In this document: positions 26,333 through 32,742 of the stretch, one piece after another
How positions within the stretch are numbered: the first letter of the stretch is position 1
Layout: every line of letters begins with the position of its first letter
Assembly (NCBI RefSeq): GCF_035982055.1
Contig: NZ_CP108427.1
Location: forward strand, 6,633,001-6,697,000
DNA: 64,000 nucleotides
Direction of reading: 5' to 3'
Origin: Streptomyces sp. NBC_01288
GTDB taxonomy: Bacteria > Actinomycetota > Actinomycetes > Streptomycetales > Streptomycetaceae
The notes under the pieces: generated by a model
The model's database searches: none
What the model was told of the DNA's origin: nothing
The model's input: the letters and a program-made list of their open reading frames with translations, nothing else
Made by a program: the position numbers and the translations under genes

Positions 26333-27483
26333 CCATCCAACTCCCGGACGTCGGTGGGGTCTTGAGGGCATACGAGCCCCGACAGGAACCCCTCGCCGTC
26401 ACCTCCGGCACCCCCTTCACCTCTCGTACGGTGTTCTCGGCGGCGCACGTCGTCGCCGACCCCTTCGCCGACACGAGCCCGGACTCGGCCGCCGCCGTCG
26501 ACTGGGACGCCACCCTCGCCTTCCGCCGCCACCTCTGGTCCCACGGCCTCGGTGTCGCCGAGGCGATGGACACCGCCCAGCGCGGCATGGGCCTGGACTG
26601 GGTGGGCGCGGCCGAGCTGATCCGCCGAAGTGCCGCCGAGGCCAAGGCGGTTGGCGGCCGCATTGCGTGTGGCGTCGGCACCGACCAGCTCACCGGCCCG
26701 GCGTCCCTGGCCGACGTACAGGCCGCGTACGAGGAGCAGTTGGCGCTCGTCGAGGCGTCGGGCGCGCAGGCCATCCTGATGGCGTCGCGGGCGCTCGCGG
26801 CCGTAGCGAAGGGGCCTGAGGACTACCTGGAGGTCTACGGCCACCTGCTCCGGCAGGCGTCCGAGCCGGTCGTCCTGCACTGGCTGGGTCCCATGTTCGA
26901 CCCGGCACTTGAGGGTTACTGGGGTTCGTCGGACCTCGACGCGGCCACCGACACGTTCCTCGAAGTCATCGCCGCGCACCCCGACAAGGTCGACGGCATC
27001 AAGGTGTCGCTCCTGGAGGCTCAGCGGGAGATCGACATCCGGCGCCGACTGCCGCAGGGTGTGCGCTGCTACACCGGCGACGACTTCAACTACCCCGAGC
27101 TGATCGCGGGCGACGACCAGGGCTTCAGCCACGCCCTGCTCGGCATCTTCGACCCGCTCGGCCCGCTGGCGGCGGAGGCGGTCCGCGTCCTGGACACCGG
27201 GAACACGGCCGGTTTCCGCGAACTCCTCGACCCGACCGTCGAGTTGTCCCGTCACCTCTTCCAGACACCGACCCGCTTCTACAAGACGGGTGTGGTGTTC
27301 CTGGCCTGGCTCGCGGGCCACCAGGCGCACTTCACGATGGTCGGCGGCCTCCAGTCGGCCCGCTCCCTCCCGCACTTCGCCCGCGCCTACGAACTCGCCG
27401 ACGGCCTGGGCCTGTTCCCCGACCCGAAGCTCGCGGAGGAACGGATGAAGAACCTGCTGTCCCTGTACGGAGTGAACCAGTGA
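26329..27483 (+). CDS. DUF993 (dihydrodipicolinate synthase-like aldolase) protein
   Basis: 384 residues. The sequence matches DUF993, a family related to the dihydrodipicolinate synthase/N-acetylneuraminate lyase barrel: VDWDATLAFRRHLWSHGLGVAEAMDTAQRGMGLDW, VVLHWLGPMFDP and the candidate Schiff-base lysine in VDGIKVSLLE. It probably performs an aldol cleavage on an oxidised sugar. Its GTG at 26329 overlaps the previous stop (GTGA) and its own stop overlaps the start of the next gene by four bases, so the three products are translationally coupled. Confidence 0.75.
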   Translation: MTIQLPDVGGVLRAYEPRQEPLAVTSGTPFTSRTVFSAAHVVADPFADTSPDSAAAVDWDATLAFRRHLWSHGLGVAEAMDTAQRGMGLDWVGAAELIRRSAAEAKAVGGRIACGVGTDQLTGPASLADVQAAYEEQLALVEASGAQAILMASRALAAVAKGPEDYLEVYGHLLRQASEPVVLHWLGPMFDPALEGYWGSSDLDAATDTFLEVIAAHPDKVDGIKVSLLEAQREIDIRRRLPQGVRCYTGDDFNYPELIAGDDQGFSHALLGIFDPLGPLAAEAVRVLDTGNTAGFRELLDPTVELSRHLFQTPTRFYKTGVVFLAWLAGHQAHFTMVGGLQSARSLPHFARAYELADGLGLFPDPKLAEERMKNLLSLYGVNQ

Positions 27484-28319
27484 GCGCCGCCGACCTCTCC
27501 CGCTTCTCCATCAACCAGATGACGGTGAAGCAGCTGTCGATGCCCGAACTGGTAGACGCCTGCCTGGAGTTGGGCGTCCCCGGCGTCGGCCTCTGGCGCG
27601 AGCCGGTCCAGTCGTACGGCCTGGAGGAGACCGCGAAGCTGGTCCGCGACGCGGGCCTCACGGTGACAACGTTGTGCAGGGGTGGATTCTTCACGGCGAT
27701 CGACCCGGACGAGCGCGCCCATGCTCTGGACGACAACCGCCGTGCCGTGGACGAGGCGGCAACTCTGGGCACCGACACCCTCGTGCTCGTGTCCGGTGGT
27801 CTGCCGGCCGGCTCCAAGGACCTGCACGGCGCGCGGGAGCGGATCGCCGACGCGCTGGGGGAGTTGGGGCCCTACGCCGAGGAGCGGGGCGTACGGCTGG
27901 CCATCGAGCCGTTGCACCCGATGTTCGCCTCCGACCGCTGTGTGGTCTCGACGCTCACCCAGGCCCTCGACCTCGCCGAGCGCTTCCCCGCGCAGCAGGT
28001 CGGCGTCACGGTGGACACGTACCACATCTGGTGGGACGACCGGGCGCCCGAGCAGATCGCCCGGGCGGGTGCGGGCGGCCGTATCCACACCTTCCAACTC
28101 GCCGACTGGACCACCCCGTTGCCCGAGGGCGTGCTCAACGGCCGCGGGCAGATCGGCGACGGCGCGATCGACATGCGTGAGTGGCTGTCGTACGTCGAGG
28201 CGGCGGGCTACTCCGGTCCTATCGAGGTCGAGCTGTTCAACGACGGACTGTGGGCGCGGGACGGACGCGAGGTGCTGGCGGAGACGGCGGCGCGGTTCGT
28301 GGAGCACGTGATCCGGTAG
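27480..28319 (+). CDS. TIM-barrel sugar phosphate isomerase/epimerase
   Basis: 279 residues of the xylose-isomerase-like barrel. Metal and substrate residues appear in order: LGVPGVGLWREPVQ, VRLAIEPLHPMF (Glu), VGVTVDTYHIWWD (Asp, His), IHTFQLADWTTP, and GPIEVELFND (Glu). GTG 27480 overlaps the stop of the DUF993 gene. A 12-bp stem terminator follows at 28327. Together with the oxidoreductase and DUF993 genes it makes a compact catabolic unit under the divergent LacI regulator. Confidence 0.8.
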   Translation: MSAADLSRFSINQMTVKQLSMPELVDACLELGVPGVGLWREPVQSYGLEETAKLVRDAGLTVTTLCRGGFFTAIDPDERAHALDDNRRAVDEAATLGTDTLVLVSGGLPAGSKDLHGARERIADALGELGPYAEERGVRLAIEPLHPMFASDRCVVSTLTQALDLAERFPAQQVGVTVDTYHIWWDDRAPEQIARAGAGGRIHTFQLADWTTPLPEGVLNGRGQIGDGAIDMREWLSYVEAAGYSGPIEVELFNDGLWARDGREVLAETAARFVEHVIR

Positions 28320-28326
28320 CGGGCGG

Positions 28327-28367
28327 GTCCGTGGCCTGCCTGCTACCCGCAGTGAGGGGCAGGCCAC
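28327..28367 (+). terminator. Hairpin terminator behind the LacI-controlled operon
   Basis: CCGTGGCCTGCC (28327-28338) pairs perfectly with GGCAGGCCACGG (28356-28367) over a 17-base loop. There is no T tract, as usual in high-GC actinobacteria. It lies between convergent genes and can serve both. Confidence 0.7.
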
Positions 28368-28404
28368 GGCCTCCCGTCTCGTGCCGGTGTGCGCGGGAAA
28401 GCGC

Positions 28405-28944
28405 CTAGTCCGGATGGGGCCAGGCGCGTAGGCGGCTGGTCAGGGCCCACAGCAGGTCGATGACCCGACTCGTGTCGGCGGGGTCGAGGTCCTGTAGGAG
28501 CGTCGCCTCCGCGGCCAGGTGGTCCTGGAGGGCTACGTCGATCAGGCGACGGCCGTTCTCGGTCAGCTGGACCAGGGTGGAGCGGCGGTCGTCAGGGTTG
28601 GCGACACGGGTGATGTGCCCGACGGCGACGAGCCGGTCGAGCAGCTTCGTCGTGCCGCCCGAGGAGCGGACCAGCACCTGGGTGAGCTCCCCGGGCGTGG
28701 CCTGGAAGGGTTCGCCGCGGCGGCGCAGCTCGGCGAGCAGGAAGAAATCCGGGCCCGACAGGCCGTGCTGGGCGGTGCTGGCGTCGTAGAACTCCTGGAC
28801 CTGGCGGCCGGCCACGGCGAGGGCGCTGAACAGGCGGAACGGCGTGGGGTCGAGGTCGGGCCGGGCCACCCGCCATTCCGCGAGCACCCGCTCCACCTGC
28901 GCGGCCAACGCGGTCGGCGCGATCTCTGAGTTTCCCACGGGCAT
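28405..28944 (-). CDS. MarR family transcriptional regulator
   Basis: 179 residues with the MarR winged helix: GLSGPDFFLLAELRRRGEPFQATPGELTQVL, RSSGGTTKLLDRLVAVGHITRVANPDDRRSTLVQLTENG. The DDRRS wing is characteristic. It is divergent from the Acg/nitroreductase-like gene, with an inverted repeat between them, so it probably represses that gene and itself. ATG 28944 (MPVGNSEIAP) is chosen over a long open extension through the neighbour. Confidence 0.85.
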   Translation of the reverse strand: MPVGNSEIAPTALAAQVERVLAEWRVARPDLDPTPFRLFSALAVAGRQVQEFYDASTAQHGLSGPDFFLLAELRRRGEPFQATPGELTQVLVRSSGGTTKLLDRLVAVGHITRVANPDDRRSTLVQLTENGRRLIDVALQDHLAAEATLLQDLDPADTSRVIDLLWALTSRLRAWPHPD

Positions 28945-28962
28945 TGACCTTACCTCCAGAAC

Positions 28963-28989
28963 GGAATATCTTCCGCGCGAGATACTTCC
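28963..28989. promoter_or_regulatory. Probable MarR operator between divergent genes
   Basis: GGAATATCT (28963-28971) and AGATACTTCC (28980-28989) form an inverted repeat with one unpaired base, and CTTCCTGGGAAG (28985-28996) adds a second overlapping palindrome. The region is AT-richer than the neighbouring genes and lies 19 bp from the marR start. Confidence 0.55.
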
Positions 28990-29014
28990 TGGGAAGAGAT
29001 CTGAGGGGTGGCGT

Positions 29015-29086
29015 ATGAACGAGGGCATCCGCAAGAAGAGTCCGCCGGGGCAGGGCTGCTCGACACCGAGTGGGGAGCGGGGATGA
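29015..29086 (+). CDS. Candidate 23-codon upstream ORF coupled to the nitroreductase-like gene
   Basis: ATG 29015 follows GAGGGG (29003-29008) with ideal 6-base spacing and opens a 23-codon frame rich in Gly, Ser and Lys (MNEGIRKKS at its start). Its stop overlaps the ATG of the next gene in an ATGA junction at 29083-29086, the standard arrangement for translational coupling. It has one Cys and no recognised motif. It could be a regulatory leader peptide. Alternatively the ribosome site serves an in-frame GTG at 29008 for a longer nitroreductase-like protein, which would make this frame spurious. Confidence 0.35.
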   Translation: MNEGIRKKSPPGQGCSTPSGERG

Positions 29087-30162
29087 CCCTCTACCGCCTC
29101 GGCTCCGAGGGAGACCGTCCGCTGTCGACGGTGGCCCAGGACAGCCCGCCGATCGTGCGGGCGCTGCGCTACGGAATCACCGCGCCGAGCGCGCACAACA
29201 CCCAGCCGTGGCGGGTCGAGGTGGTGTCGGACACCGAGGCGCGGGTCTCTTTCGACCCGGCCCGGCTGCTTCCCGTCACCGACCCGCCCGGCAGGCAGGT
29301 ACACATCAGCCACGGCACTCTGGTCGAGATGACCTCGATCGCCGCCACCCATCTCGGGTACCGCACGGACGTCGACGTGCTGCCCGAGGGCGGGATGACC
29401 CTCGCGGAGTACGGTACGAAACCCACCGCGCACCTGAGCCTCGTCGCCGACTCCGAGGTGGCCGAGGACCCGCTGTTCGCGCAGATCCTGCGTCGGCGCA
29501 GCAGCCGCCTGCCGCACACACCGCAGCCGCTCACCGACGAGGAGCGGGCCGCGATATCGGCCGCCGCCACCCGTCCCGGCTTACAACCGGGCTGGATCGG
29601 CGCGCAGCGGATGGCCGACGCCATCGAGTGTGCCGTGCGGGGCATGACCGTCGAGGCCGACGATCACGGCACGTTCGAGGAGACCAACCAGTGGTTCCGG
29701 TTCACCGACGCCGAGGTCGCGGCGAAGGGCGACGGGCTCAACCTCGACACCGCCGGCATGACCGGCCTGCCCCTGGCCGCGGCCCGCCGGACGACCCGGC
29801 CGAGCAACTGGCACAGCTGGTTCAACCGGTCCGGCTACCTCAGGACCTTCACCAAGACCGTCCGTGACACCAGGGCGCTGCTCACCCTGACGACCCAGGC
29901 GAACACCATGGCGGACTGGATCACCACCGGGCGTGCCTATGTGCGCGCGCAGCTCACCGCGGCCGGCTACGGCCTGAGCTTCCAGCCGCTCAGCCAGACC
30001 CTCCAGGAGTTCCCGCAGATGGACCGGCTGCGCGCCCGGATGGACGCCCTCGCCGACGTCACCCCGCCCGCGAAGCTCCAGATGCTGGTCCGCGTCGGGC
30101 ACACCCGGACCCCCGCCCTCTCACCCCGCCGCGACCTGCGCGACATCCTGCGACCCCGGTGA
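29083..30162 (+). CDS. Acg-type nitroreductase-like FMN protein, with a TTA codon
   Basis: 359 residues. RYGITAPSAHNTQPWRVEV near the start is the FMN-binding motif of nitroreductases, and the second half (FGEET-like ETNQWFRFTDAEV, LTLTTQANTMADWITTGRAYVRAQLTAAGYG) matches the longer Acg family known from mycobacteria, which binds FMN but may store rather than use it. Codon 167 (29581-29583) is TTA, so translation should depend on the bldA leucine tRNA in streptomycetes. ATG 29083 sits behind GGGGAG and in an ATGA overlap with a short upstream ORF. It is divergent from a MarR regulator. Confidence 0.75.
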   Translation: MTLYRLGSEGDRPLSTVAQDSPPIVRALRYGITAPSAHNTQPWRVEVVSDTEARVSFDPARLLPVTDPPGRQVHISHGTLVEMTSIAATHLGYRTDVDVLPEGGMTLAEYGTKPTAHLSLVADSEVAEDPLFAQILRRRSSRLPHTPQPLTDEERAAISAAATRPGLQPGWIGAQRMADAIECAVRGMTVEADDHGTFEETNQWFRFTDAEVAAKGDGLNLDTAGMTGLPLAAARRTTRPSNWHSWFNRSGYLRTFTKTVRDTRALLTLTTQANTMADWITTGRAYVRAQLTAAGYGLSFQPLSQTLQEFPQMDRLRARMDALADVTPPAKLQMLVRVGHTRTPALSPRRDLRDILRPR

Positions 30163-30376
30163 GAGCCGGCGCGCCGGCTCGACGACGCTGTCGGTGTTCG
30201 ACTCCCGGAATGTGAGAGTCACCTTCACACAGCTCGTTTTTATAAATGCAGATCAGGGTCCGTGCGGTGCGCGCTATTCCTGTGAACAGCCTGTCGATTT
30301 AGGTTTTTCGGAGCTTTCCGGAACCGTATCTCCCCAGGTCATGTCTGTAGGATCGTGCTCGCCGCGGGGCCGGGAT

Positions 30377-30406
30377 AAAGCCCGGAAGCGCGGTCTTCCG
30401 GGCTTT
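30377..30406 (+). terminator. Terminator-like hairpin in the leader
   Basis: AAAGCCCGGAAG (30377-30388) pairs perfectly with CTTCCGGGCTTT (30395-30406) over a 6-base loop, followed by CTCTTGT. It is 70 bases upstream of the GTG of the small exported protein and could end a short upstream transcript or act as an attenuator. Confidence 0.6.
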
Positions 30407-30425
30407 CTCTTGTATGAGAGAAGCC
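30401..30425 (+). promoter_or_regulatory. Alternative hairpin overlapping the terminator arm
   Basis: GGCTT/CTCT (30401-30405 and 30407-30410, T30406 bulged) can pair with AGAGAAGCC (30417-30425). Because it uses bases 30401-30406 of the first hairpin, the two structures exclude one another, the classic terminator/antiterminator design. Confidence 0.4.
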
Positions 30426-30475
30426 TGAGAGGTGCATAAGAGAAGTAATTCGAGAAACAAAACAAGGAGTTATCT

Positions 30476-30826
30476 GTGAACGTGCGTATCGCCGCCGTGT
30501 CCGTGGTCTCCGCCGCGCTCGTCGCCGTCGGCACCACCGCCGCTGTCGCCGCCCCGGCGCCGAGCATCACCCTCAAGGCCAACCACGCCTCCGTGAAGCT
30601 CGGCGACGTGGTCACCTTCACCGGCAAGACCGCCGGCCTGAAGGAGGGCAGCAAGGTGACGCTCCAGGTCAAGAGCGGCCCGACCTGGAAGTCCCTGCCC
30701 GTGACCGCCAAGGTCAACCACAGCGCCTACAAGCTGACCGACAAGTTCCAGAAGAAGGGCGTCCAGGTCCTGCGCGTCAAGGACGGCGCCGCCGTGTCCA
30801 AGGGTGTCTCGGTCACCGTCCGCTGA
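30476..30826 (+). CDS. Small exported Ig-like protein
   Basis: 116 residues. Signal peptide about 1-25 (VSAALVAVGTTAAVAAPAP), then roughly 90 residues that read as a single immunoglobulin-like beta-sandwich: ITLKANHASVKLGDVVTFTG, KVTLQVKSGPTWKSL, KKGVQVLRVKDGAAVSKGVSVTV. The mature protein is Lys-rich and has no Cys. Function is unknown; similar single-domain proteins occur in streptomycete secretomes. GTG 30476 has AAGGAG at ideal spacing. A 13-bp stem terminator follows the stop. The structured AT-richer leader suggests separate control of its mRNA. Confidence 0.65.
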   Translation: MNVRIAAVSVVSAALVAVGTTAAVAAPAPSITLKANHASVKLGDVVTFTGKTAGLKEGSKVTLQVKSGPTWKSLPVTAKVNHSAYKLTDKFQKKGVQVLRVKDGAAVSKGVSVTVR

Positions 30827-30859
30827 CGCCGGCCACCCCGCGCTGACACACCCCTGAGC

Positions 30860-30894
30860 CCTGCCCCACCCCGTTCGATCCGGGGTGGGGCAGG
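30860..30894 (+). terminator. Hairpin terminator behind the small exported protein
   Basis: CCTGCCCCACCCC (30860-30872) pairs perfectly with GGGGTGGGGCAGG (30882-30894) over a 9-base loop. It lies between convergent genes. Confidence 0.75.
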
Positions 30895-30942
30895 AGGTCA
30901 GGAGTATGCCGTACCGACCGGTCAACACCCGCACCGCACGGG

Positions 30943-31254
30943 TTACTTCTTCTTCGCCGCCCGCTTCGTGAGCACCGCCGGCACCACCGGGATCAGCATC
31001 TCCACGACCCGCGCCACGGCCGCCGGCGGCAGCCCCGTCTTCTTGGCCACCGCGTTCGCCACGGGCCTGGCCGCCTTCGCCAGCACCCCGGCCGCCAGCA
31101 CCCCGGCCGCCGCCTCACCGGACAGCGCCGATGCCGTCGTACCGACGACTTCCCTGGCGCCCGCCTCGTCCGTTGTCGGCACTTCGAAGCCGTCTTGAAG
31201 AATTCTCAAGATGTCGTACAACCCTCTCCCTACCACGCGGGTCGTACTTGGCAT
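30943..31254 (-). CDS. Small hypothetical Ala-rich protein
   Basis: 103 residues. A hydrophilic start (MPSTTRVVGRGLYDILRILQDGF) leads to an Ala-rich helical part (GEAAAGVLAAGVLAKAARPVANAVA) and a tail LPPAAVARVVEMLIPVVPAVL ending in Lys/Arg. The tail pattern resembles DUF937-like proteins of actinobacteria, but this is uncertain. ATG 31254 is the best available start, without a strong ribosome site. It lies downstream of the ribose operon on the same strand, behind a terminator. Confidence 0.5.
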   Translation of the reverse strand: MPSTTRVVGRGLYDILRILQDGFEVPTTDEAGAREVVGTTASALSGEAAAGVLAAGVLAKAARPVANAVAKKTGLPPAAVARVVEMLIPVVPAVLTKRAAKKK

Positions 31255-31316
31255 CAGGACTCTTGGAGGGGGATCTGGGGGGATCATGGGGGTCCTGATG
31301 CTGGAGGGGAAAACCC

Positions 31317-31348
31317 GAGGGGGCTTGGTCGACGGACCCGGCCCCCTC
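31317..31348. terminator. Terminator behind the ribose operon
   Basis: GAGGGGGC (31317-31324) pairs with GCCCCCTC (31341-31348). On the minus strand the hairpin is followed by GGGTTTT, and on the plus strand by GAATTTTT, so it can work in both directions. It lies 14 bp behind rbsD. Confidence 0.7.
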
Positions 31349-31361
31349 GAATTTTTCTCCG

Positions 31362-31754
31362 CTAGAAGAACACCCCGCACCGCAGCAGCACGTTCGCGTA
31401 CGGCCGCGCCTCGCCCGTCCGTACGATCAGTCGCGCGTCCGCCGACAGCTCCTTGAGCCGCTTGTGGGAGACGAGGTCCAGGCCGTCGGGGAAGCGGGCG
31501 TCGAGCAGGGCCGTGGCCGCGCGGTTGGCGCCGCGCACCTCGCTCGCCGCCGTCGCGCCCTCCACCACCAGCTCGGCCAGCAGCCCGTCCAGCACTTCCT
31601 CGAACGACGGCACCCCGGCACGGAACGCCAGGTCCACCACCCGGGGACCCTTGGGGATCGGCATCCCGGCGTCGCACACCAGCACCCCGTCCCCGTGCCC
31701 CAACTCGGCCAGCGCGCCGGAGAGATGACGGTTGAGAATCCCTGCCTTCTTCAC
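31362..31754 (-). CDS. rbsD: D-ribose pyranase
   Basis: 130 residues, the normal RbsD length. It converts beta-pyranose to beta-furanose ribose for the kinase. MKKAGILNRHLSGALAELGHGDGVLVCDAGMPIP contains the catalytic His in LNRHLS region and GHGD; the C-terminus RTGEARPYANVLLRCGVFF is the typical subunit-interface and active-site end. Its ATG overlaps the stop of the ribokinase gene by four bases, and it is last in the ribose operon. Confidence 0.95.
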   Translation of the reverse strand: MKKAGILNRHLSGALAELGHGDGVLVCDAGMPIPKGPRVVDLAFRAGVPSFEEVLDGLLAELVVEGATAASEVRGANRAATALLDARFPDGLDLVSHKRLKELSADARLIVRTGEARPYANVLLRCGVFF

Positions 31755-32653
31755 AGCGCGGCGACCTCGTCCGCCGTGGGGAAGGAGTCCTGGGCACCCT
31801 TACGGGTCACGGCGACCGCCCCGACCCGGGCCGCGTACTCCGCCGCCTCGGCCAACGACAACCCCGCACCCAGCTTCCACGCCAGCGCCGCGGTGAACGC
31901 GTCGCCCGCGCCCGTCGTGTCCACGGCGTCCACCTTCACGGACGGCACCCGGGTGACCCCCTCCCGCGAGGCCACCAACGCGCCCTCCGCGCCCAGCGTC
32001 ACGACCACCGAACGCGGCCCCTTCGCGAGCAGAATGCGGGCCCAGTCCTCGGGCCGCTCGCTCACACACGCGTCCCCGAGGATCACCTTCGCCTCGTGCT
32101 CGTTGACGATCAACGGGTCGCAGGCGGCCAGGACTTCGGCCGGGAGCGGCCGCGGCGGCGACGGGTTCAGCACGAAGCGGCTGCCGTCCGCGAGACTCCG
32201 TACGACCTCCACGACCGTCTCCAGCGGGATCTCCAGCTGTACGGAGACCACCCGGGCGGCCTGGAAGAGGCACCCGGCGGCCTGGACGTCCACGGGGAAC
32301 AGCTTTCCGTTGGCGCCGGGCGACACCACGATGCTGTTGTCGCCGGACGGGTCCACGGTGATCAGCGCGACCCCGGTCGGCGCGCCGCCGACCAGCACGC
32401 CCACCGTGTCGACACCGGCGGCCCGCTGCGAGTCGAGCAGCAGCCGGCCGTGCGCGTCGTCGCCGACCCGGGCCAGCAGGACCGTACGGGCTCCCAACCG
32501 GGCGGCGGCGACCGCCTGGTTGGCGCCCTTGCCGCCGGGGTGGACGGTCAGGTCGGAACCGAGGACCGTCTCGCCGGCGCCCGGCCGCCGCTCGACGCCG
32601 ATCACGAGGTCGGCGTTGGCCGATCCCACGACCAGGAGGTCGTAGTCGTACAT
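31751..32653 (-). CDS. rbsK: Ribokinase
   Basis: 300 residues of the PfkB family. It phosphorylates ribose to ribose-5-phosphate. VHPGGKGANQAVAAARLGA is the ribokinase substrate motif, SGDNSIVVSPGANGKL covers the lid, LNPSPPRPLP and the C-terminal DTTGAGDAFTAAL contains the catalytic Asp and anion hole. ATG 32653 follows GGGGAG with 8-base spacing; GTG 32668 in frame overlaps that site and is less likely. It lies between the fused transporter and rbsD in one operon. Confidence 0.95.
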   Translation of the reverse strand: MYDYDLLVVGSANADLVIGVERRPGAGETVLGSDLTVHPGGKGANQAVAAARLGARTVLLARVGDDAHGRLLLDSQRAAGVDTVGVLVGGAPTGVALITVDPSGDNSIVVSPGANGKLFPVDVQAAGCLFQAARVVSVQLEIPLETVVEVVRSLADGSRFVLNPSPPRPLPAEVLAACDPLIVNEHEAKVILGDACVSERPEDWARILLAKGPRSVVVTLGAEGALVASREGVTRVPSVKVDAVDTTGAGDAFTAALAWKLGAGLSLAEAAEYAARVGAVAVTRKGAQDSFPTADEVAAL

Positions 32654-32742
32654 CAATTGACTCCCCACAGTGGTGACTTGGAGCGTTGATCCGGTCGTTT
32701 TCAGGCGGTTGTTGTCAGGTGGTGGCTGTCAGGCGGTCGTGG

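Larger units (their letters stand above)
30163..30475 (+). promoter_or_regulatory. AT-richer structured leader upstream of the small exported protein
   Basis: 313 bases with no gene, clearly lower in GC than the surrounding genes. It holds two hairpins that share bases: a 12-bp stem at 30377-30406 and a 9-bp stem with one bulge at 30401-30425. The downstream gene has a strong AAGGAG site at 30464-30469. The layout resembles a transcription-attenuation leader or a small RNA followed by a gene. No known riboswitch class is recognised. Confidence 0.45.

Noticed and set aside
30163..30475. c-di-AMP (ydaO) riboswitch before the small exported protein
   Set aside because: The conserved GC-rich core elements of that class were not found; the two overlapping stems have a different layout.
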